A stretch of DNA of 61,034 nucleotides from Candidatus Obscuribacterales bacterium. GTDB taxonomy: Bacteria; Cyanobacteriota; Vampirovibrionia; Obscuribacterales; Obscuribacteraceae. Made by a program: the position numbers and the translations under genes. Numbering within the stretch: position 1 is the stretch's first letter; every line of letters starts with the position of its first letter. The notes beneath the pieces were generated by a model. That model made no database searches. It was not told the origin of the DNA and saw nothing but the letters and a program-made list of their open reading frames with translations. Of the stretch, positions 33,300 to 41,799 are shown piece after piece. The stretch lies in NCBI GenBank assembly GCA_019747875.1, contig JAIEQI010000109.1, positions 1 through 61,034 of the forward strand, read 5' to 3'.

Positions 33300-36200
33300 A
33301 TGGAATTGACTGCAAAGAAATTGACACCGGAAGAACTAGACTCGGTGCTTCGACAAAAGGATCTTGCTGCGTGTCGAGATTTCTTTCTTGGCGCAACGGA
33401 GAAGGAGCGGAAGGTCGTTGCTGCAAGGGCTCTGGAGTGGTACGAGATCGCGACTGCGTTTGAGGCTGTCGGCGGGCCATTCATGCGCGCGATGCTAGGA
33501 TTCGAATCCGAACTGCCCAAGCGCATGCAGCAGCAACTTGCAACGACGAAAAAAGTCGAGAAGGGCGAGTTGCTAATTCCTGCAGAGGTGAAGGATAAGG
33601 AGAGCGTTGTCGTCTCGCGCCTGGCCGTCACAGCTTGCGCGTCGCTGACTGACATTCGCAAGTGCGGAATGGCTCCTCCGGAATTCGCATTTGAGGTTAT
33701 GCGCGACCGCAAGCCAAAATGGATGGGCAAGTGGTTGAACTTTGCATGCGAGCACGGCTGGAGTAGTTGGCTGATTGTTCGTGCGATCGAAAAGCACGGC
33801 ATAGCGGTTGCTGAGCAAGCTGATGAATATTGGAATTCTATGGCATACACGCTTGGGCAAAAAGATGTCGTGGATCTCGCTGAGTATATAAAGCAAGACT
33901 CGGAACTTCGGGATTCCCTTCTTTGGGGAATGCTGAACAACGATGCTGCTATCAAATTGATATCTGATCCTAGTTCTGTCAATGATCAATTTCGGGTTAA
34001 CGCTCGCAACTTCAATGGCAATGATTGGAACCAGATGGGGATCCGCTTGGAGGACGCAAAACGAGCCTCTTTTAACTGGAGACTCATCTTGATTGAACTG
34101 GCCAACAAAGGTGAAATAGACAGATCTCGGCTATTGGAATATGCCTTCGAATGGTTGGCTAGGTTATCTGGAGACCGCGATTCTAAGCCGACTGCCAGCT
34201 TCGCATCCAATACTAGCCCGACCGAATGGTTTCAACAGTTGCACGATGAATTGAACTTGAGCGCTGATGAAAGGAATGCTCAGGTCCTTCGCTATATTGG
34301 CTTACTCTCAGTGCGTGACGTAGCGACCCTTAGCTGGAGCATAAAAGCGTTATCCAGCTGCAGCAGAAATGTTTTGCCCTTAGATGATCTGTTCGCCAAC
34401 TTGCCGCGGGTTTTCTATCATAAGAGAAAGGAGCCGGCGCTCGCTGCCTTGCTGCTTGTAGATCAGCTCTGCAAGGAGAATAGTGAACTGCTCATGCCTT
34501 GTACTGATATTGTAGTCGAAGCTTTTGAGCATTCTAGCAGTGAGGTTAAAAAGAAGGCACTCTCATTCTTGAAGAGAACGAAAGCACTCAGTAACCCATC
34601 ACTTGCCGCTCAGCTTGAGTCAAAGTTGGAACGTCTAAGCGCCTTGATGAGAAAGGAGTTGACTGACCTTTTGCGGGTTCAGACAGCAATATCTGGATCT
34701 GTTCCGAGAGACTCAGATTCCGAATCCGATGACTCTGTTAGCGGAGACGATTTTGGAACGGAGAACGTTAGGGTCTTGCCTTTTGCAAAGAAGTCGCTGG
34801 CAGAAGACACGCAGCAAGCAGTTTCAACTCGGGAAGAGCTTCTGGCGCTTATCCAGGAAGTTAGTCATCTCAAAGGAGAATTGGCCGTGGCGGCTGGTAT
34901 TCCTGCCGCGATAGAGGCTGCGAAAGAAAGCCGGGTTCCACCTGCCCTCACTCTGAAAAGCATGGAGATTCCGCGTTTAGATGAAAGCAAGCGCATCCAG
35001 CCTGTCGAAACTCTGGATGAGTTGATCTTTCTATTCTTGCATGTGGTCGAACGGTCTGCCAGTACCGATGATGGTGAGCGCTTGATGGATGGGGTTAGTC
35101 GACTGCATCATTTGCATCCGCCTGAGTTTGATGCGATGGTGTCATCTTTGAAGAGGAAACTTGAGCAATCACTTAATGCTGTTGAAACGTTGGGGGATAA
35201 TGCTATGGTCCCTTATTACGTGAAACTCGCGCACGCATGGCTCAAAGCGCGGGCTCCGAAGGCTGGTTTCGCTATCATTCAAGAACTGAAGAATGCGTTC
35301 AGTGAAGCTCTCTTTTCGCCGGTATTTGGTACGGGCGTTGTTGCTTCCAATGCATTTTTGCATGAACGCGCCGCTGCCATCACGCGGACAATTAGGAGAG
35401 GATGCCCGTTTCCATTGTTGGCGGCACCAACTCATGCAGGCGGCTGGATCGACCCGCTTGCGATCCCTGAAAGATTAGCTGTTTGGGAAAAACGGAACGT
35501 GATTCCAGAAAACGCTGATCTAATACAGGCTCTTTTGAGGCTAGCTCCGGAGCATCGGACCGATGCGCTGAATTTGATTCCTCCTCATAAAGCAGAGCAT
35601 ATTCGGGCTATTCGCTGGGCTTTGGGCGCGGAAATGAATGGGGATGCACAAACCCCTGCTCTCTGGGTGGCTGCACTGCGCTGCCGTGAGCCCGAGGGCA
35701 ACAGCTCCTATCTTGCAAACCGATTTCGTCTTCTTGGACCAGATAGTGCGCATGCCGCGACCTATGTTGATCAAACAGAAGAGTATGCTAAGCGTCAAAA
35801 CTCTATTTATGGAATCAACTTTACTCAGCCGAGTCAAAGTAACCTACCTATTTCCGTGTTGCCGGAAGTGAAGAATCGGGGAGAGTTGAGGATGTTTCCC
35901 ACTGAGTTGTTGCACGTAAATAGTGTTTTCTTTGAAGCTGAGCCTATGATGGAACTCTATTATCCGTTGCATAGAGAGTCCTTTTTCGCAAACCAGGCCA
36001 ATCGAACAGCAATGTTTCTGACGAGCTCTGGAACTTATTGGGCCAGCGAGTGGAATGCTTTGTTCGATAGTGACAACGGGCTTACTGGAATGGGCACCTG
36101 GATGCTTGTAATCAGTCTCTCGGCAAAGCAGAGTGAAGCAGCCCGGCTGGCAATTGATGCCACCATCGCCGGTATCGAGGAAACTCGATTGGATGGTGAG

Positions 36201-36617
36201 AAGTTTGGATTTGTTATGGCGCGATTCTTCAGGACAGGCTTCATCACTTTGACTAGATGGATGACGGCCTTCAAGGATATATCTAGGATTTCCCCGCTAC
36301 ATACTGAATTCTGTTTTCAGGCGCTCGAAAATTGTTTGGCGAACATTGGCGACGAGTACAAAGCAAAGCCACCGGTCCCGATGATCGAGTGTCTATATGA
36401 CTCGGCTCAGAGCGCGAAAAGTCGAATAAATAATCCGGCTTGCCGAGCTTTTTTAGAAGGTATCCAAAGCAAAGGCAAAGCTGCAAAATTAGCGAAACTG
36501 CTACTTGAGTTGGATGACAAACGCAGAAACGAGCACGTCGATGAGGTCAATCTGCAAATCCTCCAGTCGAGGATGGATCGCATTGAGCGGTGGAAGAAGC
36601 GACTAAATAAGCCCTAA
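33300..36617 (+). CDS. DUF6493-like giant helical protein
   Basis: A 1,105-residue protein; ATG at 33300 chosen over a TTG at 33285, with no strong SD for either. There is no signal peptide. The whole chain reads as helical repeats (HEAT-like), for example VVEAFEHSSSEVKKKALSFLKR, followed by an acidic Ser/Asp linker (DSDSESDDSVSGDDF, about residues 462-480) and a C-terminal half containing LVISLSAKQSEAARLAIDATIAG. Its position after a SWIM gene and its length match DUF6493 proteins, which occur with SWIM, DUF5691 and MoxR/VWA genes. This is an inference from context and overall pattern rather than a motif. It converges on the MshEN/TPR gene, with only 3 bp between stops. Confidence 0.72.
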   Translation: MELTAKKLTPEELDSVLRQKDLAACRDFFLGATEKERKVVAARALEWYEIATAFEAVGGPFMRAMLGFESELPKRMQQQLATTKKVEKGELLIPAEVKDKESVVVSRLAVTACASLTDIRKCGMAPPEFAFEVMRDRKPKWMGKWLNFACEHGWSSWLIVRAIEKHGIAVAEQADEYWNSMAYTLGQKDVVDLAEYIKQDSELRDSLLWGMLNNDAAIKLISDPSSVNDQFRVNARNFNGNDWNQMGIRLEDAKRASFNWRLILIELANKGEIDRSRLLEYAFEWLARLSGDRDSKPTASFASNTSPTEWFQQLHDELNLSADERNAQVLRYIGLLSVRDVATLSWSIKALSSCSRNVLPLDDLFANLPRVFYHKRKEPALAALLLVDQLCKENSELLMPCTDIVVEAFEHSSSEVKKKALSFLKRTKALSNPSLAAQLESKLERLSALMRKELTDLLRVQTAISGSVPRDSDSESDDSVSGDDFGTENVRVLPFAKKSLAEDTQQAVSTREELLALIQEVSHLKGELAVAAGIPAAIEAAKESRVPPALTLKSMEIPRLDESKRIQPVETLDELIFLFLHVVERSASTDDGERLMDGVSRLHHLHPPEFDAMVSSLKRKLEQSLNAVETLGDNAMVPYYVKLAHAWLKARAPKAGFAIIQELKNAFSEALFSPVFGTGVVASNAFLHERAAAITRTIRRGCPFPLLAAPTHAGGWIDPLAIPERLAVWEKRNVIPENADLIQALLRLAPEHRTDALNLIPPHKAEHIRAIRWALGAEMNGDAQTPALWVAALRCREPEGNSSYLANRFRLLGPDSAHAATYVDQTEEYAKRQNSIYGINFTQPSQSNLPISVLPEVKNRGELRMFPTELLHVNSVFFEAEPMMELYYPLHRESFFANQANRTAMFLTSSGTYWASEWNALFDSDNGLTGMGTWMLVISLSAKQSEAARLAIDATIAGIEETRLDGEKFGFVMARFFRTGFITLTRWMTAFKDISRISPLHTEFCFQALENCLANIGDEYKAKPPVPMIECLYDSAQSAKSRINNPACRAFLEGIQSKGKAAKLAKLLLELDDKRRNEHVDEVNLQILQSRMDRIERWKKRLNKP

Positions 36618-36620
36618 AAC

Positions 36621-38441
36621 CTATGCTGGGGCGGCTTCTAATTTTGCGATCTTTGCCTGGAGCGATTCGCCTGCTGCGGTCTGTTTCCTGCCTGCTGCCT
36701 CGAGAATCATCAGCGCGCCCTTGTATTGTGTAATCGCTGCTTTGTTGATTTTTTGGCGCTCGTAAAGATCGCCTTGCTTTTCCATAACGGCGGCCAGGCT
36801 TGCCGTCGGCTTCCCATCCTTTGGTTGCGCCAAGGTCATTGCGCGTTTGTAAGTTGCTTGCGCTCCTTCGAAATCCTTCAAATTGAGTTGCGCGTCACCC
36901 AACAAGATCACTGGGCGCAACAGCAAGTTTCCGTCTTGTCCAAGTTCTTCCCTGTGCTGGATGGCTTCTTGCGCGTGTGCTAATCCCGCCTTGAATTCGT
37001 ATGCGTCAATCTCTGCTTCGGCAAGATCTTCCATGGTTTCGATAGTTTCATCGTGCTGGGCGCCCAACGCATGCTGCCTGTGTTCTAGCGCCTTGGTGAA
37101 GAGTGGAACGATTTCCTCCCGCCGATTCTGTGTTTTCAATATTTTTGCAAGTTGAATGCATGTGCGTGCGGCTGTCAAATCGCCTCGAATCCCCGCTCCC
37201 CAAATGGTTAATGCGCGCGAGTAGTAAATCTCGGCTTGACCCTGATCCCCAACTTGTTCATACAAACTGCCTAAGCGATAAGCGACCGGTGCTAACTCCT
37301 GCTGCGTGTTTAGTGCGCTTGATTCGGCTGCGACCAGAAGATCAAGGTCTGCTGCGATTTGTCTATAGATATCAATCTTTTGTTCGTCCGAAGCAAGCAC
37401 ACCAGCTTCGTGCAATAAGCGCTCAAGAGAAATGTCGCGGCGTGATGCACGAGACAATAAATCAATAGCGAGATCCTCTGTCAGAACGCCTTGTCTTATA
37501 CAGAACTGCGCTTTCAATGCCGATTGCAACTCGCGGTCGCCAACCATACAATTTTCGCGCAGAACAATTCCCAGTGGTAGCGATTGCTGCTTTGACATCT
37601 TGAGAGCTTGCTGCAAATCGCGCTCCGGTAATATTCCAGCCGCTTTCAAAATCTCGCCCACGGGCAAAACCCTGCCATCTTTTGGAGCCGACGATTGGGC
37701 TGCTGCTGCGACTTTTCGTAAAATGGATGCATATGCTCCTAACGATCCCGGAAGATTTTTTTCGAGGATATCCAGCGCAGACAAAAACAACTGAATAGCT
37801 TCTTGCTCTTCACCTTGTGCTTTGTGCAAGTCCGCCAGACTCTCAAGAGCTTGCGCGACTTGAGGATGATCGTCATGCAATTCTTTCTTTCTGATCGTCA
37901 GAGATTTCTCGTAGCATGTGCGCGCTTGATCAAAATTTTGCAAGGCAAGATAGGTATTTCCAAGGCGAAGGAAAACGGGAGTTAAATCCAGGTGCTCCTC
38001 GCCGAGACTCTTTTGGAGAGCCTTCAATGCATGTCTATAATAAGATTCTGCTTGTTTGCAATGATCATCCAATAATAGTTTATCGCCGTTTTTCAGCAAA
38101 CCTTCAGGGGAATCATCGTCTAGCAGCTCAACATTGAATTGCGGAACTTGTTGGTTCGGTTTGAATTCACCTGTGATGGTGATGCTTTGCATAGCTTGAT
38201 CAAATGTGACCTTATCTTGAACCGCGCGTTTCAGTGCCTTGATCGCTGATGCTGGAGACAATCCCAATTTGATCAGTTTCTGAGCCTGAATGGCACGCTC
38301 GATATCATCGTCGTCAAGAACGCGCAAAAGCTTCATCGCGCGACCCAGGAAGATACTTTTGGTTCTTCCGTATTCCAGGCCGTCGCTAAGTTGCTTAGGT
38401 GTGATTAACTCGGCTTCGAGTAATATTTGTCCGATTCGCAT
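36621..38441 (-). CDS. MshEN-domain and TPR protein
   Basis: A 606-residue protein. Residues 1-85 (MRIGQILLEAELITPKQLSDGLEYG) have the MshEN/GspE-N pattern IGxxLxxxxxIxxxQLxxAL found at the N-terminus of type II secretion and pilus ATPases, but no ATPase follows. TPR helices come next (about 115-235, e.g. ESYYRHALKALQKSLGEEH, SLTIRKKELHDDHPQVAQAL), a second MshEN-like block (about 263-350, VGEILKAAGILPERDLQQAL), and more TPRs (about 375-600) of the kinesin-light-chain type. MshEN modules bind cyclic di-GMP in some proteins, so a scaffold responding to that signal is possible. No SD is visible before the ATG. The protein at 56153 shares the MshEN pattern. Confidence 0.8.
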   Translation of the reverse strand: MRIGQILLEAELITPKQLSDGLEYGRTKSIFLGRAMKLLRVLDDDDIERAIQAQKLIKLGLSPASAIKALKRAVQDKVTFDQAMQSITITGEFKPNQQVPQFNVELLDDDSPEGLLKNGDKLLLDDHCKQAESYYRHALKALQKSLGEEHLDLTPVFLRLGNTYLALQNFDQARTCYEKSLTIRKKELHDDHPQVAQALESLADLHKAQGEEQEAIQLFLSALDILEKNLPGSLGAYASILRKVAAAAQSSAPKDGRVLPVGEILKAAGILPERDLQQALKMSKQQSLPLGIVLRENCMVGDRELQSALKAQFCIRQGVLTEDLAIDLLSRASRRDISLERLLHEAGVLASDEQKIDIYRQIAADLDLLVAAESSALNTQQELAPVAYRLGSLYEQVGDQGQAEIYYSRALTIWGAGIRGDLTAARTCIQLAKILKTQNRREEIVPLFTKALEHRQHALGAQHDETIETMEDLAEAEIDAYEFKAGLAHAQEAIQHREELGQDGNLLLRPVILLGDAQLNLKDFEGAQATYKRAMTLAQPKDGKPTASLAAVMEKQGDLYERQKINKAAITQYKGALMILEAAGRKQTAAGESLQAKIAKLEAAPA

Positions 38442-38642
38442 AACCGTAGTATGCTGTCACCCCGCTTCCGTACTTCTAACTATATCAATCCGGGGCGCCC
38501 AGACATTCTTGAATTCTGTAGACATTAGTCAAATTCCTGACACGAGATTATGAAATTCAACCCAGGTCAGCGTTTTCAGCTATTGAGTTCTGTACAAAGG
38601 TAAAGTCTTGAATTCTGAACCTCATGCTGTTAGAAATTTGGG

Positions 38643-39407
38643 ATGCAAAAAGAACGGCTAAAGGCACTACTTCAAAAAGTGGCAGAAGGCGAAATTTCGC
38701 TTTCTTCGGCCATGGACGATCTCAAGCACATGCCTTTTGAGGACCTTGGCTTTGCCAAGGTGGATCACCATCGCCATCTCCGCCAGGGGATGGCAGAAGT
38801 CATTTTTTCGCCCGGGAAAACCGCTGCCCAGATTCTAGACATCGCGTCCAGGCTTCATAAACAAAACGATATAGTCATTGCAACCAGGGCGGAACCGGAT
38901 CTCGCTGAGCAAGTTTGCCATCTTGACTCGGATGCAAAATATTTGGAGGATGCTCGCGCAATCGTTTGGGGTGAGCTTGCATCTGAGATTGATTCCCGAA
39001 CAGCACTCGGACATGTAGCGGTAATTACCGCAGGAACCTCTGACTGGTCTGTAGCTAAAGAAGCTGAACTGATTTTGTCCGCGAATAACGTGTCGTCTGA
39101 GCTTATTAGTGACGTAGGAGTGGCCGGTCTTCATCGTATTTCCGTTCAAATTGAGAAGTTGAAAGTCGCTGATGTTTGCATCGTTATTGCAGGAATGGAT
39201 GGTGTTTTACCAAGCGTTGTCGGAGGCATCGTCGAGTGTCCTGTGATTGCTTGTCCGACCTCCACCGGATATGGTGCATCTTTTCAGGGGCTGGCACCGC
39301 TACTTACAATGCTAAACAGCTGTGCCGCTGGGGTCACGGTGGTTAACATCGATAATGGTTTCGGAGCTGCTGTTGCTGCGATTAGAATTTTGCGCCGGAC
39401 TAAGTAG
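38643..39407 (+). CDS. larB: Nickel-pincer cofactor biosynthesis carboxylase LarB
   Basis: A 254-residue protein, family-typical length. The N-terminal LQKVAEGEISLSSAMDDLKHMPFEDLGFAKVDHHRHLRQGMAEVIFSPGKT is the LarB signature region. The C-terminal half has the AIR-carboxylase (PurE-like) fold: VAVITAGTSDWSVAKEAE, DVGVAGLHRI, IVIAGMDGVLPSVVGGIVECPVIACPTSTGYG, and GAAVAAIRIL. LarB carboxylates and hydrolyses nicotinic acid adenine dinucleotide as the first step of the Ni-pincer cofactor of lactate racemase-type enzymes. LarE, the sulfur donor, is encoded at 40719 on the other strand; larC and larA are not in the window. Confidence 0.93.
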   Translation: MQKERLKALLQKVAEGEISLSSAMDDLKHMPFEDLGFAKVDHHRHLRQGMAEVIFSPGKTAAQILDIASRLHKQNDIVIATRAEPDLAEQVCHLDSDAKYLEDARAIVWGELASEIDSRTALGHVAVITAGTSDWSVAKEAELILSANNVSSELISDVGVAGLHRISVQIEKLKVADVCIVIAGMDGVLPSVVGGIVECPVIACPTSTGYGASFQGLAPLLTMLNSCAAGVTVVNIDNGFGAAVAAIRILRRTK

Positions 39408-39529
39408 GCTAACAACATTGATCGGCAATGTTTCGGACTCAAAGAAAGAAGCTACGTCGTGTCCTTCTCTGACCCTATGCAGCCGCTCAGTAAAAGGTCG
39501 TTTTGACGGCGCTGCTATCCCTAGAAAAA

Positions 39530-39560
39530 AGGGACGAGCTCCTTGAGGGCCAAGGAGCTC
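39530..39560 (-). terminator. Terminator of the repetitive protein gene
   Basis: GAGCTCCTT, 7-base loop, AAGGAGCTC: a 9-bp perfect stem. On the minus strand the U-run (TTTTTT, plus 39525-39530) follows 5 bp later. It lies 36 bp beyond the gene stop at 39597. It is also in the right place to limit read-through from larB, though there is no T-run on that side. Confidence 0.7.
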
Positions 39561-39596
39561 GGGCGTGCAGCTTCGGGGTAACGGGAAGCGCAAACT

Positions 39597-40475
39597 TTAT
39601 TTAGTTCTTTTTTTGATCAATAGTTCGTAGTCGGACATTTCATTTATATCTTTTTGGATTGGTTTTTTCTGTCCGAGTTTTGCCTTTTCGTTCTTGTTGT
39701 TTTCGAAGTACTCAGCTTTCTCTTTCTTTATTGCGGCCATGTCGTCCTTCTTGCCGCCGAACTTGTCGTCATGCTTATCGCCGTACTTGTCTCCTTTCTT
39801 TTCGTCGAACTGTTCTTTGCCGCCGAATTTATCATCGAACTTGTCTTTGCCACCAAACTTGTCGTCGAATTTGTCTTTGCCACCAAATTTGTCATCGAAC
39901 TTATCGTTTAGAGGCTCCTTCGGACCGCCATCCTTAGGGACTTTCTTGCCATTGTTCTCATTTGAACTTTCAGAGGCATCGCCCTTAACAGGATCCTTTG
40001 GACCACCGTCCTTTACGACTTTTTTGCCGGTATTCTCGTTTGAGTTCTCCGCTGCTTCGCCTTTCACAGGATCCTTCGGACCGCCGTCCTTAATAACCTT
40101 CTTACCAGTCTCGGCGTTGTCGTTTCCAGAGACTTCAGCTTTTATGGGTCCGCCATCTTCTTTAACTACTTTCTTGCTTGAGCTGGCATCGCTCGAACTT
40201 CCCGAGCTGCCCTTCTCCCCTTTCTTGTCGATAACCTCGTCTTTTGTAGGACCATCAGGCTTCGCGGTTTCGGGCTTTGCCGGCTCTTTGATATTGCTTA
40301 AGCCTTCAATAGTAACTTTCGGAAGAGTCGAATTTGTGTTCTCATTAGATTGCTGTTGTTGCTGTCGGACTGAATCAATCGATGTAGATTCTGAAGCTAT
40401 CGAATTCAAATTGAGGGAACTCGACTCACGGCGCTCCTGGCTGTTCTCTGATCTTTCTGTTTGTTCAATGCTCAT
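39597..40475 (-). CDS. Repetitive, charged, disordered protein
   Basis: A 292-residue protein with AGGAG before the ATG. The N-terminal 70 residues are Ser/Gln/Asn-rich with QQQQQ. Three imperfect repeats of about 30 residues follow, each with GKKVxKDGGPKDPVKG (about 105-185), then three near-perfect 10-residue repeats DKFDDKFGGK (about 192-222) and Asp/Lys-rich variants. The end is helical (EMSDYELLIKKRT). The DNA repeats match the protein repeats, so the array can expand or contract by slippage. There is no signal peptide and no family. A role in phase separation, desiccation or surface coating is conceivable but not shown. Confidence 0.8.
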   Translation of the reverse strand: MSIEQTERSENSQERRESSSLNLNSIASESTSIDSVRQQQQQSNENTNSTLPKVTIEGLSNIKEPAKPETAKPDGPTKDEVIDKKGEKGSSGSSSDASSSKKVVKEDGGPIKAEVSGNDNAETGKKVIKDGGPKDPVKGEAAENSNENTGKKVVKDGGPKDPVKGDASESSNENNGKKVPKDGGPKEPLNDKFDDKFGGKDKFDDKFGGKDKFDDKFGGKEQFDEKKGDKYGDKHDDKFGGKKDDMAAIKKEKAEYFENNKNEKAKLGQKKPIQKDINEMSDYELLIKKRTK

Positions 40476-40672
40476 GCCCTATCTCCTAATTGCTGCCCCA
40501 AGCAAGAAAGAGACTAAATATCAGCGGTAAAGAATTTGTGGCAGATCTCTCGGATCTAAAGCAATCGCTATTGTACATTTCCAGGGTGTGAAGTCTTCAC
40601 CGCATTCACCTCGAGCGAGCCCTCCGGACATAATTTCAACAATGCGTAGGGAGAATCGCGCCGCTCCATCCG

Positions 40673-40704
40673 ATGACTGTGCCTTCGGAAAAAACTACAG
40701 TCAT
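40673..40704. repeat. Inverted repeat downstream of larE
   Basis: ATGACTGT and ACAGTCAT (8 bp, perfect) are separated by 16 bases, 15 bp after the larE stop. There is no U-run beyond it on the minus strand, so it is not a standard terminator. It might protect the transcript end. The rest of 40476-40718 shows no gene. Confidence 0.4.
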
Positions 40705-40718
40705 TGATGATTCCTAAA

Positions 40719-41573
40719 TCAGTTCCCGGCTTTTTTCAATTGCTCAAGGTATTCAGCAACGTTAGCTCCACCTTGTTTGTAACCCGTCATATCGAGCGTG
40801 ACAAACTTGTAGCCGTATGATTTCAGTTCTTTTGCAACTTTCGCCATCAGTTCGCGGTCTGCGCTCAACCTTGCGATTTCGCTTTCTTCCAGCTCGATGC
40901 GTGCTATCTCGCCATGGTGTCTAACGCGCAATTGTTTGAAACCCAGTGAGTGCAAGTAGGATTCTGCTTTCTCAATTTGGGAAAGTTTTGCCACAGTTAC
41001 GATCTCATTGATCGGCAAGCGCGATGATAAGCAGGCTGCTTGCGGGCGATCCCAGGATGGCAACCCTGCCTTTTGCGCAAGTTCTCGAATCTCAGATTTT
41101 TCCAAGCCGGCTGCTTGGAGTGGGCTCAATACGCGGTGTTCTCGGGCAGCACGTGTGCCTGGGCGCGAGTCTTTCATGTCATCCATAATTGCGCCGTAGG
41201 CTATATATTTGATGTCGAGATCGCGTGCGATATCTTCCAACTCTTCAAAAAGTGTTTTCTTGCAGTGATAGCAGCGCGAACCATCGTTCTTTTGGTAAGC
41301 GGGATCTTCAATCTCTTTTGTTTCAACCTCAATAAGGTCGAAGTTGAATTTCTCGGCTTGCTCTCTGGCTGCATCGAGATCTTCATGCGCAAGGCTTGCT
41401 GACACCGCTATGGCAATCTTTGCCCTGTCTCCGAGTGCTTTGCGTGCATAAAAGGCAAGAACAGAACTGTCAACGCCCCCAGAGTATGCAACCAATATGC
41501 TATCGAGATGAGAAAGATGCTTCAGCAGATCTTCTTCTTTCTGGGTGAGAGTTTTTGTGGCGGTTTCATTCAT
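40719..41573 (-). CDS. larE: ATP-dependent sacrificial sulfur transferase LarE
   Basis: A 284-residue protein of the PP-loop pyrophosphatase family. The ATP motif VAYSGGVDSSVLAF is at residues 32-45. The LarE-specific GSRCYHCKKTLFEEL lies near residue 97. The motif AACLSSRLP near residue 184 contains the Cys corresponding to the sulfur-donating Cys of single-cysteine LarE enzymes (family knowledge). C-terminal HHGEIARIELEE is also typical. It adenylates and thiolates the Ni-pincer cofactor precursor made by LarB. GAGGG precedes the ATG. larB is 1.3 kb away on the opposite strand, so they are not one operon. Confidence 0.94.
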   Translation of the reverse strand: MNETATKTLTQKEEDLLKHLSHLDSILVAYSGGVDSSVLAFYARKALGDRAKIAIAVSASLAHEDLDAAREQAEKFNFDLIEVETKEIEDPAYQKNDGSRCYHCKKTLFEELEDIARDLDIKYIAYGAIMDDMKDSRPGTRAAREHRVLSPLQAAGLEKSEIRELAQKAGLPSWDRPQAACLSSRLPINEIVTVAKLSQIEKAESYLHSLGFKQLRVRHHGEIARIELEESEIARLSADRELMAKVAKELKSYGYKFVTLDMTGYKQGGANVAEYLEQLKKAGN

Positions 41574-41749
41574 TGAGAATCCCTCGATGTGCCGGTGAAA
41601 TAAAGAGGCTCCAAGTGATTTCCTGTTTTTGAGCGTTTCGCACTTTTGAGAAATCGCTCTGTTCTGTTCATTTAGATGCCGGCGGTCTAAGTGGCTTCGC
41701 CGCGATTATATATACAGCGAAGTCAAGCTCTGCATCTCCACAAGAATCG

Positions 41750-41787
41750 GTTCGATCCTGGGAGCCCCGGCATCTTGCCGGCTTCTG
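41750..41787 (+). repeat. Dispersed palindromic repeat
   Basis: TTCGATCCTGGGAGCCCCGG then CATCTTGCCGGCTTC. The stem GCCGGCA is here CCCGGCA, one mismatch. It lies 12 bp downstream of the epimerase gene stop, in the gap 41574-41799. Confidence 0.9.
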
Positions 41788-41799
41788 ATTATCCCTTGT

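Noticed and set aside
39694..40530. 278-codon plus-strand frame
   Set aside because: Mirror of the repetitive Lys/Asp/Gly-rich gene; repeats produce Phe/Leu/Ser-rich nonsense.
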